This document shows, piece after piece, positions 1-5,280 of a stretch of 5,280 nucleotides of DNA. Source of the DNA: Ignavibacteriaceae bacterium (GTDB lineage Bacteria; Bacteroidota; Ignavibacteria; Ignavibacteriales; Ignavibacteriaceae). The stretch spans positions 1-5,280 of the forward strand of contig JALONF010000160.1 of NCBI GenBank assembly GCA_025455085.1, in the 5' to 3' direction. Both the position numbers and the translations under genes were made by a program. The stretch's first letter is position 1, and each line of letters begins with the position of its first letter. The notes below the pieces were generated by a model. The model had not been told where the DNA came from. It searched no databases and saw only the letters and a list, made by a program, of their open reading frames with translations.

Positions 1-714
1 AGCTCCGAAATAATAAAAACGTACTTCAGAACGAAACTTACTGTTGATTCAAAGTCAGATAATTCCCCAGTCACAATTGCTGATAAAAAAGCTGAAGAAG
101 TGATGCGTGAATTAATATCGAAACACTTTCCCGATCACGCAATTATCGGAGAGGAATTTGGTCAAACAAATCAGGATGCAGAATACACATGGATACTCGA
201 TCCGATCGATGGAACTAAAAGTTTCATTTGCGGCGCTTTTAGCTTTGGAACTTTAATCGGACTTTTAAAGAATGGTCAACCAATTTTGGGCGTTTACAAT
301 CATCCTATACTAAATGATTTTTTAATTGGCGATAATTTAATTACAGAAATAAATGGCTCTAAAACTGTGATTAGAAATTGCAATGACTTAAGTAAAGCTG
401 TTCTCCTGACAACTGATCACCTTAACATTAAAAAATATCAGAACATTGAAAAGTTTAATAGTCTTATCCAAAAAGTAAAACTATATCGTAATTGGGGTGA
501 TTGTTATGGATACTATTTGCTTGTAACAGGCTATGCAGATGTTATGATTGACCCGATTATGTCTTCCTGGGATTTGCTTCCATTAATCCCAATCATTCAA
601 GGTGCAGGTGGAACCATTACTGATTATCAGGGGAATGATCCGGTAAAAGGGAAGAGTGCAGTTGCATCATCACCAGATATCCACTCTGAGATTATATCTC
701 TCTTAAATAATTAA
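1..714 (+). CDS. hisN: Histidinol-phosphatase, inositol-monophosphatase family (5' end outside window)
   Basis: The reading frame is open from base 1, so the start lies upstream; 237 codons are visible, against about 260 for the family, so only some 20 residues are missing. The product should be a Mg-dependent cytoplasmic phosphatase converting L-histidinol phosphate to L-histidinol in histidine biosynthesis. Visible landmarks, in window residue numbers: SPVTIAD near residue 23; GEEFG at 50-54 with a metal-binding Glu; the signature WILDPIDGTKSF at 64-75 with the metal-binding Asp residues; and the second signature around SSWDLLPLIPIIQGAGG, whose Asp is encoded at 571-573. The WGDCYGY stretch followed by DPIMSSWD is typical, as I recall, of HisN-type enzymes rather than inositol monophosphatase or CysQ, which are the alternatives. 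All catalytic motifs look intact. No other his gene is visible. The gene converges on the minus-strand gene at 727 with only 12 nt between the stops and no strong terminator. Confidence 0.87.
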   Translation, partial: SSEIIKTYFRTKLTVDSKSDNSPVTIADKKAEEVMRELISKHFPDHAIIGEEFGQTNQDAEYTWILDPIDGTKSFICGAFSFGTLIGLLKNGQPILGVYNHPILNDFLIGDNLITEINGSKTVIRNCNDLSKAVLLTTDHLNIKKYQNIEKFNSLIQKVKLYRNWGDCYGYYLLVTGYADVMIDPIMSSWDLLPLIPIIQGAGGTITDYQGNDPVKGKSAVASSPDIHSEIISLLNN

Positions 715-726
715 GCTGGTCTATTT

Positions 727-1476
727 TTATAAGATAAAGTAAAGCAGAATTGTTGCAGATGTGATTAAGATTGTTACTGAAATAGTATACTTTTTATGAA
801 AAATAAAAACCGTCCCCAAAACCCACAGAAGCATAATTACTAAATAAAACGGTTCAAGAAGTTCTAAAATGTTTGGGATATTTTTGTTGATAGCACCAAA
901 TTTGTAGCTATTGTATAAAGGATGAACCAGGATAGTCAATGTGATAAAGAAAATGCAAACGATCATTATATATTTCTTCAAGTTTTTATTTTTATTGAAG
1001 ATTTCAAGCACGCACCTGATAGACATAAGTAATCCACCATATAAAAGAATAAAATGTAAAAATTTAACAGGGGAGGGAATATTCCCCCAATAAGTTAAAT
1101 TCACAAAATCTTTTTCAGGGATTTCATACCTCCTATCAGCGTAAGTTAGAATTACTTTGTATTTGATCTGCTGGCCGGGATCAAGTTTAGGAATTTCACC
1201 AGTTAGTCCTCTATCCACTTCCTTGAACTCATCTTCATATTGAACATTGCTTTTTATCCAGATTAGTTTTCCCTCCACACCTTTAATATCGCAGAGAATA
1301 ATATTTTTATAAGATGTTTTATCAAACCATACTCTATCGAGTTTGTAGGAAACCTTTCTTCCCTCAATTCCGAATGTACCAGTGATGGGGTAATCTTTAT
1401 TCGTAACGCTTTTAGCGTAACCAATTAAAAATACAAGCACGATGCTGCTAAACCAGAGAATTATTTGGTTTTTCAT
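727..1476 (-). CDS. Uncharacterised membrane protein with extracytoplasmic beta-type domain and four C-terminal helices
   Basis: The 249-residue product has a hydrophobic N-terminal segment (about 4-21; signal anchor or signal peptide), then a polar region of about 115 residues (22-136) with alternating beta-like patterns, then four hydrophobic helices near 137-160, 168-186, 208-227 and 231-249. The function is unknown. From memory, it resembles a family of conserved hypothetical proteins in Bacteroidota-like genomes with the same layout, where a G-x-[IV]-P turn precedes a helix containing a His and an MS/ST-x-R motif, followed by a P...Y-x-FGA segment. Here those are WGNIPSP (130-136), H141, MSIR (151-154) and HPLYNSYKFGA (185-195). 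The WTG-PFG-DLTDNK-type segment that I recall following FGA appears to be absent or replaced, so this copy is divergent. No Shine-Dalgarno motif precedes the ATG. It lies beyond the terminator at 1531-1560, so it is probably a separate transcription unit from the upstream operon. Confidence 0.75.
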   Translation of the reverse strand: MKNQIILWFSSIVLVFLIGYAKSVTNKDYPITGTFGIEGRKVSYKLDRVWFDKTSYKNIILCDIKGVEGKLIWIKSNVQYEDEFKEVDRGLTGEIPKLDPGQQIKYKVILTYADRRYEIPEKDFVNLTYWGNIPSPVKFLHFILLYGGLLMSIRCVLEIFNKNKNLKKYIMIVCIFFITLTILVHPLYNSYKFGAINKNIPNILELLEPFYLVIMLLWVLGTVFIFHKKYTISVTILITSATILLYFIL

Positions 1477-1496
1477 ATTTCTAAGTTAAGAAAGAA

Positions 1497-1502
1497 AGTA
1501 TA
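1497..1502 (-). promoter_or_regulatory. Possible -10 element for the 727-1476 gene
   Basis: Read on the minus strand this is TATACT, one mismatch from the sigma-70 -10 consensus, with its downstream end 20 nt before the ATG. It would give a short leader of roughly 13 nt. No good -35 lies at the usual distance, and the Bacteroidetes TAnnTTTG form is not matched. The main support is position: a promoter is needed between the terminator at 1531-1560 and this gene. Confidence 0.25.
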
Positions 1503-1530
1503 AGAATTATTATCACTGCTCCATTTAAAA

Positions 1531-1560
1531 TAAAAAACCCCGGTAGGAATATTCCGGGGT
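1531..1560 (-). terminator. Rho-independent terminator of the minus-strand envelope operon
   Basis: A perfect 7-bp GC-rich stem (ACCCCGG at 1537-1543 pairing with CCGGGGT at 1554-1560) encloses a 10-nt loop. Read on the minus strand it is followed at once by TTTTTTATTTTA, a typical U-tract. The plus strand has no T-run after the stem, so the terminator acts on minus-strand transcripts. It begins 27 nt past the stop codon of the 1588-2754 gene and separates that operon from the 727-1476 gene. Confidence 0.88.
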
Positions 1561-1587
1561 GAACAAACTAGGTGTAAAATTAATGAA

Positions 1588-2754
1588 CTATAGTGAGGCT
1601 CCCATCTTAAATCTCATATTAACAAAAATCTTATAAACACCAAAACTACCGTCGCTAAGTCTCGATAAAATTAACGAAGGTCCAATAGAGAAGGCACTGA
1701 ATGCCCAGCTTTCGGCAATTTTCTGAATAGTTAATGTCATTACGTATTGAGGCTGTCTATACTCGCTACTTGTCATAGCGTCAAACAGGAAATCGAAAGT
1801 ACTACCTGCAAGGGACATTTCTCTAAAATCCATTCCAAAATGCCATTCATTTAGATATTTTGCTGCATATACTCTACCTTTAGTTGCACCAAGTAGCTTA
1901 ACGGGGTATCTGAATTCCCAGTTCAAGAATGAATCATCTACAAGCCACGCCTGATATTTGATTGAACCATCTTCATTAAAAACAACTGTTCCCTTTCCGG
2001 GATTAAGATATTGTGCTTTCTGAGATTCTGTAAATGCATCTATTGAACTCAAAAAACTTATTTCGAAGAAATTACCGAATGGAAAAACGTAGCCTATTTG
2101 GTATCCGCTTGTGAAAATTAAATTGTTATGATTGTTGTCAGTGAATGAGGTTATCAAAGCATCGACATTTGAATAAGCCCCTCCATAAACGCCCAGTATA
2201 TGAAAGTTAGCTTCAAGAAAATTTGTGTTAAGCGGACCTTCATATCGTGTTAAGATTCCAAATGAGAGTCCTAAATCCTTTTTTAGGGGAATTCCAAGTC
2301 TTTCGGCACCGAACAATTCAAAGAAGGGATTGATGTACCACAAAGTTGAAGATATTTGCTGCTTGGTTGGAGGATCAAGTACTTTATTGATCTTTATTTT
2401 TTCAATTACTCTTGAAAAAACGCTGCCGTAGTGGATATCTTCTTCAAGATTTATTTTAAATGGATAAGTAACAATCCTTGCTCTTAAATCCCCGGGGAGG
2501 GCCAGAAAAGGATATAGAGCACCTTTAATTGAAATTGTTTGATTGTTTGCGTCCCTTACGTCAACAATTATTTCAGCTTTAGGATCCGGAGGTTCAATAA
2601 ACAAAGCCTGCTGAATGAAGATGAATAAACTATCGTCCAGCGGTTCCATTTGGAAATAATTGATCTGTTCTTCCTCATCTTGCGCAATGAGTGGTGTTAA
2701 TGCAGACGAAACGACTATTAAAATAAAAATTATAAAAGGATGCAAGAATTTCAT
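1588..2754 (-). CDS. Probable outer-membrane beta-barrel protein, last gene of the envelope operon
   Basis: The 388-residue product starts with a classical signal peptide: MKFLHP, a hydrophobic core at about 8-19, and likely cleavage after ALTPLIA near residue 24, followed by an acidic QDEEEQ mature start. Residues about 31-130 form a non-barrel region with short beta-like strands (for example AEIIVDVRD at 60-68). From about 135 to the end, alternating polar/hydrophobic strands rich in Gly, Tyr, Phe and Trp are typical of a transmembrane barrel; the last candidate strand is GVYKIFVNMRFKMG at 372-385. The protein does not end in the aromatic residue common in many barrel proteins. I do not recognise the family. 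Size and setting are compatible with a PorP/SprF-like role beside GldL/GldM-like proteins, but no diagnostic motif is seen. It lies 17 nt after the preceding gene's stop, with a weak AGG 9 nt before the ATG, and is followed by a strong terminator. A lipoprotein is unlikely because the signal peptide has no cysteine. Confidence 0.75.
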   Translation of the reverse strand: MKFLHPFIIFILIVVSSALTPLIAQDEEEQINYFQMEPLDDSLFIFIQQALFIEPPDPKAEIIVDVRDANNQTISIKGALYPFLALPGDLRARIVTYPFKINLEEDIHYGSVFSRVIEKIKINKVLDPPTKQQISSTLWYINPFFELFGAERLGIPLKKDLGLSFGILTRYEGPLNTNFLEANFHILGVYGGAYSNVDALITSFTDNNHNNLIFTSGYQIGYVFPFGNFFEISFLSSIDAFTESQKAQYLNPGKGTVVFNEDGSIKYQAWLVDDSFLNWEFRYPVKLLGATKGRVYAAKYLNEWHFGMDFREMSLAGSTFDFLFDAMTSSEYRQPQYVMTLTIQKIAESWAFSAFSIGPSLILSRLSDGSFGVYKIFVNMRFKMGASL

Positions 2755-2771
2755 ATCAATATACCTGGTAT

Positions 2772-3719
2772 TTATTTGGCAAAATCTGTGAAGAAAAATG
2801 AGTCTCCCACCTGAACTCTGTCTTTGGTTCTATCATCAACTACTGTAAAAAAGAAGTTAGCTTTATATCTGCCATCAGATTCTCTAAGCTGTTCATTTTT
2901 ATCCGTCCAGTCGTCGAATTGTGTTTCATTGGCTGCAATTTTTAGTGAAACATTATAAACCATGTTTCCATTTGCATCAGTCTGCGGACCTGTCACAGAG
3001 ATGGGACCATTATAACTTATCTTTAGCTGCTCAGGTCTGTTATCAATAACTGTAACTGTGAATGCTGTAATTCGTTGCAGCTCCTGAACATAAATAGTTC
3101 GGCTGTTCATTTTGGTAGTAACTCGCTCTATTTTTATTTCTGGAGGTTTATTTGGTATAACTTTTACACGCTCTTCCTGGCTTCCAAATGCAACTATAAC
3201 TTCATCCTGGTCAGTTAAATCAAATTTCATTTCCTGCCCTGGAGGAATAACGACTAATTGTTTTCGGTCACGTGGGTCTAGGATAGTTGTTGGTACAGTT
3301 CCACTGTTTTTAGCGGTATTCCAAGTGTACTGGATAAATGTTTGTTTTAGCGAGATAGGAAGCTGCATTTTAAGCTGCTCTTCTTTTGGCAGCTCTTTAG
3401 GTTTTTCCTCTTCCTTAGGTGGAGGAACATAATCTTTTACAGCATCAAGTTTCCTGTTCATTTCTGCAAGCTGTTTCCTCATTTCTTCATTTTCAACGAT
3501 AACATTTGGATCTATTTTTATTGAAAAGTCTATACCGAGAGCATATAATGAATCGAGGACTGCCATAAGTGAATCACGTACACTTACTTGAACCGTCTCA
3601 TCTTCGAGAGCGACCCTCCGCAAATCCAGGTCAGCTCCTTTGAGCGCAAGTACTGTTATAACGAAAATGTACAGTACCTGGTAAATAACAAATTTACTAT
3701 CACGTTCCCTTCTAATCAT
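2772..3719 (-). CDS. Single-pass inner-membrane protein with large periplasmic part, GldM-like architecture
   Basis: The 315-residue product has a basic N-terminus (MIRRER), one transmembrane helix at about 9-27, a probable helical stalk at about 40-97 (heptad-like stretch MRKQLAEMNRKLDAV at 80-94), a Pro/Lys/Glu-rich linker at 98-118, and two beta-rich domains at about 119-190 and 191-315. The last looks Ig-like, starting KPPEIKIERV and ending DSFFFTDF. There is no signal-peptidase motif, so it should stay anchored with its bulk in the periplasm. The helix segment YIFVITVLALKGADLDL (17-33) resembles the GldM pattern Y-L-V-L-x-A-L-L-A-L-N-V-S in spacing, and GldM has the same order of helix, helical domain and stacked beta domains; GldM is, however, usually about 500 residues. 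Unlike MotB/ExbD/TolR, no Asp sits inside the helix. The start has AAAGG 7 nt upstream, overlapping the preceding gene's stop codon. An adaptor or motor shaft reaching toward the barrel protein downstream is an inference. Confidence 0.75.
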   Translation of the reverse strand: MIRRERDSKFVIYQVLYIFVITVLALKGADLDLRRVALEDETVQVSVRDSLMAVLDSLYALGIDFSIKIDPNVIVENEEMRKQLAEMNRKLDAVKDYVPPPKEEEKPKELPKEEQLKMQLPISLKQTFIQYTWNTAKNSGTVPTTILDPRDRKQLVVIPPGQEMKFDLTDQDEVIVAFGSQEERVKVIPNKPPEIKIERVTTKMNSRTIYVQELQRITAFTVTVIDNRPEQLKISYNGPISVTGPQTDANGNMVYNVSLKIAANETQFDDWTDKNEQLRESDGRYKANFFFTVVDDRTKDRVQVGDSFFFTDFAK

Positions 3720-3726
3720 CTTATAA

Positions 3727-3731
3727 CCTTT
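3727..3731 (-). promoter_or_regulatory. Ribosome binding site AAAGG overlapping the upstream stop codon
   Basis: Read on the minus strand, AAAGG lies 7 nt before the ATG at 3719 and shares bases with the TAA stop (3732-3730) of the 3730-4707 gene. The layout supports this start and suggests translational coupling, so the two membrane proteins may be made in a fixed ratio. Confidence 0.5.
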
Positions 3732-4707
3732 ACTTTTTTACAATTGCTTCAAGGTGCTTCAAACCAACAAGTGTTTTTTCATCACTAAGTGATGATGATG
3801 CCTGGGTTATGGAATTTGCAAGTACATTTAACTGTTGAATTTTATCGGCACTTAATTGCTGAACCGAATTTACTTTTTCCATCAATACACTTACTGCGGC
3901 GAAATTTTTATGGATTATTTCACTTAACCTTGCAGATTCAGTGACAATAGCCTTATATTTTTCAGCATCCTGAAGTGAAATAGCTGATCCTCCACCAAGA
4001 CTTGACTGATTAAATTGCTTGATTAAACTTTTTGAACTTTCAATTTGGATTCGTGAGAAGTATTTATCACGAATATCTTTCACGTGGTTAACTACATTTT
4101 GAAAATCAACACCAAGCTGATCCAGCACAGGTTGAAACAATTTTCCTATAGCGAGTATAATTAACGCCTTAATTTCGAACGGAACTGATATGCCAATAAA
4201 TACTTCTTCACCTAATTTGATACTAACGAGAAGAATTGCCGCTCCAATAAGCGGAAGTGCAGTAGAAATAGAATCTATGACGCTTGTAGAAGATTCAATT
4301 ACTCTGTCAATTGTTTCAGTCGCTGGTGTTCTGATTATTTCTAATTTTAATTTATTATAAGCCAGAAACGATATAAAAATGAATAAAGCATAAACAGCTA
4401 TCGGTAACCACCAAAAGCTGTAAGGTTCAAATGTATCAACAGGAGGCTGCCATCCCGGGAATAATGAACGGGCAAGATCATATGTTACTTCTCCCAAAAA
4501 TGGTACGCTTGAAACATCAATAAAGAAGGAAACGATCAAAGCGATAAAAGAAATTACAGCAGGTTTTATAACGGTGTTGAACTTGATTCTTGTTATTGCT
4601 GATCTCGTATAACTATCCAGTTCTTCCTCTAGTCCATCATCTGCTCTTTCGGGAACATCTACAAGGGTATGACCTGCATTATCTGAATATTTTTTTCTGT
4701 TTAGCAT
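3730..4707 (-). CDS. Polytopic inner-membrane protein with C-terminal helical tail, possible motor/stator-like subunit
   Basis: The 325-residue product starts with a charged, probably cytoplasmic region of about 44 residues rich in Asp, Glu and Arg. Four hydrophobic segments follow at about 47-66, 97-117, 147-165 and 177-195, then a hydrophilic helical C-terminus (about 200-325) with Ala/Ser/Gln-rich coiled-coil-like stretches such as SVQQLSADKIQQLNVLANSI (281-300). With the N-terminus inside, the topology gives a periplasmic loop at 67-96 (Pro/Trp-rich), a cytoplasmic loop at 118-146 and a cytoplasmic C-terminus. This 4-helix layout resembles MotA-type proteins. The third helix region (ISTALPLIGAAILLVSIKLG, 147-166) faintly recalls the small-residue helix of the MotA/TolQ/ExbB family, but no firm motif is present. 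GldL, the other comparison, has two helices and a similar cytoplasmic helical tail. Family assignment is therefore open. It is the first gene of the operon, with GAGG 6 nt before the ATG, and lies 10 nt before its single-pass partner. Confidence 0.75.
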   Translation of the reverse strand: MLNRKKYSDNAGHTLVDVPERADDGLEEELDSYTRSAITRIKFNTVIKPAVISFIALIVSFFIDVSSVPFLGEVTYDLARSLFPGWQPPVDTFEPYSFWWLPIAVYALFIFISFLAYNKLKLEIIRTPATETIDRVIESSTSVIDSISTALPLIGAAILLVSIKLGEEVFIGISVPFEIKALIILAIGKLFQPVLDQLGVDFQNVVNHVKDIRDKYFSRIQIESSKSLIKQFNQSSLGGGSAISLQDAEKYKAIVTESARLSEIIHKNFAAVSVLMEKVNSVQQLSADKIQQLNVLANSITQASSSLSDEKTLVGLKHLEAIVKK

Positions 4708-4713
4708 CTAAGT

Positions 4714-4717
4714 CCTC
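4714..4717 (-). promoter_or_regulatory. Shine-Dalgarno site GAGG of the first operon gene
   Basis: GAGG, read on the minus strand, lies 6 nt before the ATG at 4707. It fixes the start of this gene, whose next methionine is only near the C-terminus (residue 276). A Shine-Dalgarno motif is uncommon in classical Bacteroidetes and helps place the organism. Confidence 0.55.
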
Positions 4718-4752
4718 AAGTGATTCTTTAATAATTATTTATTTATCAATAA

Positions 4753-4781
4753 TAAAAATACTTTTAAGTATGATCGTGCAA
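4753..4781 (-). promoter_or_regulatory. Possible promoter of the envelope operon, Bacteroidetes type
   Basis: On the minus strand a TTG (4781-4779) is followed after 18 nt by TATTTTTA (4760-4753). This matches TTG-N17-23-TAnnTTTG except for the last base. The predicted start near 4746 leaves a leader of about 40 nt before the operon's first ATG at 4707, containing the GAGG site. The region is AT-rich, so a chance match is possible; position supports it. Confidence 0.4.
4758..4771. repeat. 14-bp dyad inside the putative operon promoter
   Basis: ATACTT and AAGTAT flank a 2-nt centre (TT), a perfect 6-bp inverted repeat. It lies between the proposed -33 and -7 elements of the operon promoter and touches the latter, a usual place for an operator. 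It is short and AT-rich, so it may be chance. Confidence 0.25.
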
Positions 4782-4984
4782 GATTGTAAAGATGAACAAG
4801 ATATTGTAGAATTCGACTAACCACTTAAAAATATTGCACATAAGCAAAAACAATTATCATACCAACGAAATTCTTTCGATGTGCACTAAATATTGGGACA
4901 GGTGCAAAATTTTTTACTTTGGCTGTTGCTCTATTATTAGAGAACCTGAAAGTTTTACTTCTTATAAGAAAACAGTTTTGCTCG

Positions 4985-5010
4985 AATTTTAGCTATATAG
5001 AGCTAAAATT
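4985..5010. repeat. Perfect 10-bp inverted repeat
   Basis: AATTTTAGCT (4985-4994) and AGCTAAAATT (5001-5010) are exact reverse complements separated by ATATAG. As RNA this is a stable-looking 10-bp hairpin with a 6-nt loop on either strand; as DNA it could be a dimeric regulator site. No T-run follows directly on either strand, so it is not a standard terminator. Its right arm overlaps the -33 part of the plus-strand promoter candidate at 5009-5039. Confidence 0.6.
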
Positions 5011-5039
5011 GAAGAAATTATTTCGGGTTATTAATTTTG
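5009..5039 (+). promoter_or_regulatory. Promoter-like TTG-N20-TAATTTTG
   Basis: TTG (5009-5011) and TAATTTTG (5032-5039) fit the Bacteroidetes consensus TTG-N17-23-TAnnTTTG exactly. It would transcribe rightward toward the possible gene at 5210, leaving a leader of about 165 nt. No confirmed gene lies downstream in the window, and AT-rich DNA yields such matches by chance. Confidence 0.25.
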
Positions 5040-5209
5040 CAACTATGCAGATTTATGGGGTTGATGATTTGCAACAATTTTAGTTGTATTAAAGTCTGCC
5101 AGAGAACATTGAATAATTGTAAAAATTACATAAATAGTTACCGAATCATAAATTTTTAATCCATCGAATATCCTCATGGAAGGGAATTTATTGTAAACAC
5201 TTTAGAATA

Positions 5210-5280
5210 ATGAACTTAGAATCAGTGATTGTGTTGTACACAAATTTTATGGAGGATACAAGTTTTTCTATTAACTTTAC
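5210..5280 (+). CDS. Possible start of a gene running off the right edge
   Basis: The plus frame is open from 5138 (after a TAG at 5135-5137) to the window end. ATG at 5210 would give MNLESVIVLYTNFMEDTSF and onward; a second ATG lies in frame at 5249. No clear ribosome site precedes either. Only 23 codons are visible and the opposite strand is also open here, so reality and start are both uncertain. Nothing can be said of function. Confidence 0.18.
   Translation, partial: MNLESVIVLYTNFMEDTSFSINF

Larger units (their letters stand above)
4820..5209. other. Intergenic region without a convincing gene
   Basis: About 390 bases that are AT-rich and broken by stops. I see no tRNA, rRNA, CRISPR or insertion-sequence ends. 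It holds a small hairpin (CGAAA-TTC-TTTCG, 4866-4878), the perfect inverted repeat at 4985-5010, a promoter-like TTG-N20-TAATTTTG on the plus strand, and two copies of TTTGCAAC (5036-5043 and 5068-5075). A 12-codon plus-strand frame (5045-5083) is too short to call a gene. The region most likely carries control signals for the minus-strand operon and for whatever gene lies to the right. Confidence 0.6.

Noticed and set aside
702..715. Weak hairpin CTTAA-ATAA-TTAAG at the end of hisN, as a terminator
   Set aside because: The stem is only 5 AT-rich pairs and the T-run is several bases away; it is unlikely to terminate efficiently.
2225..2431. Plus-strand open frame of 68 codons
   Set aside because: Wholly antisense to the barrel-like protein gene, with no ribosome site or recognisable motif.
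3112..3432. Plus-strand open frame of 106 codons
   Set aside because: Lies wholly inside the single-pass membrane protein gene on the other strand; its Ser/Gly/Cys-rich translation is typical of an antisense shadow.
3588..3788. Plus-strand open frame of 66 codons
   Set aside because: Spans the junction of two well-supported minus-strand genes and has no independent support.
4590..4820. Plus-strand open frame of 76 codons antisense to the start of the first operon gene
   Set aside because: More than half lies opposite a well-supported coding region, the predicted peptide has no family-like character, and its tail crosses the operon's likely promoter. It is best explained as a shadow frame.
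4880..4916. TGCAC...GTGCA stem followed by a T-run as a plus-strand terminator
   Set aside because: A 5-bp stem with a 15-nt loop and four A's between stem and T-run; there is also no plus-strand gene upstream to terminate.
5045..5083. 12-codon plus-strand frame as a leader peptide
   Set aside because: No run of regulatory codons, no ribosome site and no attenuator hairpin after it; its start would coincide with the predicted transcription start.
5188..5280. Possible C-terminal end of a minus-strand gene entering from the right (stop TAA at 5188-5190)
   Set aside because: The frame is open to the edge for 30 codons, but in 93 AT-rich bases this is weak evidence, no terminator follows, and the plus strand offers an equally open frame with an ATG. 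It cannot be decided within the window.

Overview
The window is AT-rich DNA that most resembles a member of the Bacteroidota/Ignavibacteriota group. This placement is an inference. It rests on one promoter-like site close to the TTG/TAnnTTTG type of that group, on envelope proteins whose layout recalls type IX secretion components, and on a membrane protein family I recall from the same lineages. Clear AGG/GAGG ribosome sites before some genes favour an early-branching relative (Ignavibacteria-like) over classical Bacteroidetes, which mostly lack them.

Layout. At the left edge a plus-strand gene, cut at its 5' end, encodes an inositol-monophosphatase-fold histidinol-phosphatase (hisN), the only gene here with a firm function. 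It converges, with a 12-nt gap, on a minus-strand gene (727-1476) for an uncharacterised multi-pass membrane protein with an extracytoplasmic beta-type domain. To the right of that gene, a minus-strand intrinsic terminator (1531-1560) closes a compact three-gene minus-strand operon (4707 down to 1588, gaps of 10 and 17 nt).

In order of transcription the operon encodes: (1) a probable four-helix inner-membrane protein with a helical C-terminal tail; (2) a single-pass, N-terminally anchored periplasmic protein with a helical stalk, a charged proline-rich linker and two beta-rich domains; (3) a signal-peptide-bearing, probable outer-membrane beta-barrel protein. Together these could span the whole envelope. 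The arrangement recalls the GldL-GldM motor and PorP/SprF-type proteins of type IX secretion/gliding, but the sequences are divergent and the assignment is a hypothesis. This operon is the most interesting content of the window.

The right 573 bases (4708-5280) hold no convincing complete gene. They contain a plausible operon promoter with an overlapping dyad, a perfect 10-bp inverted repeat, a possible plus-strand promoter, and possibly the start of a gene running off the right edge.
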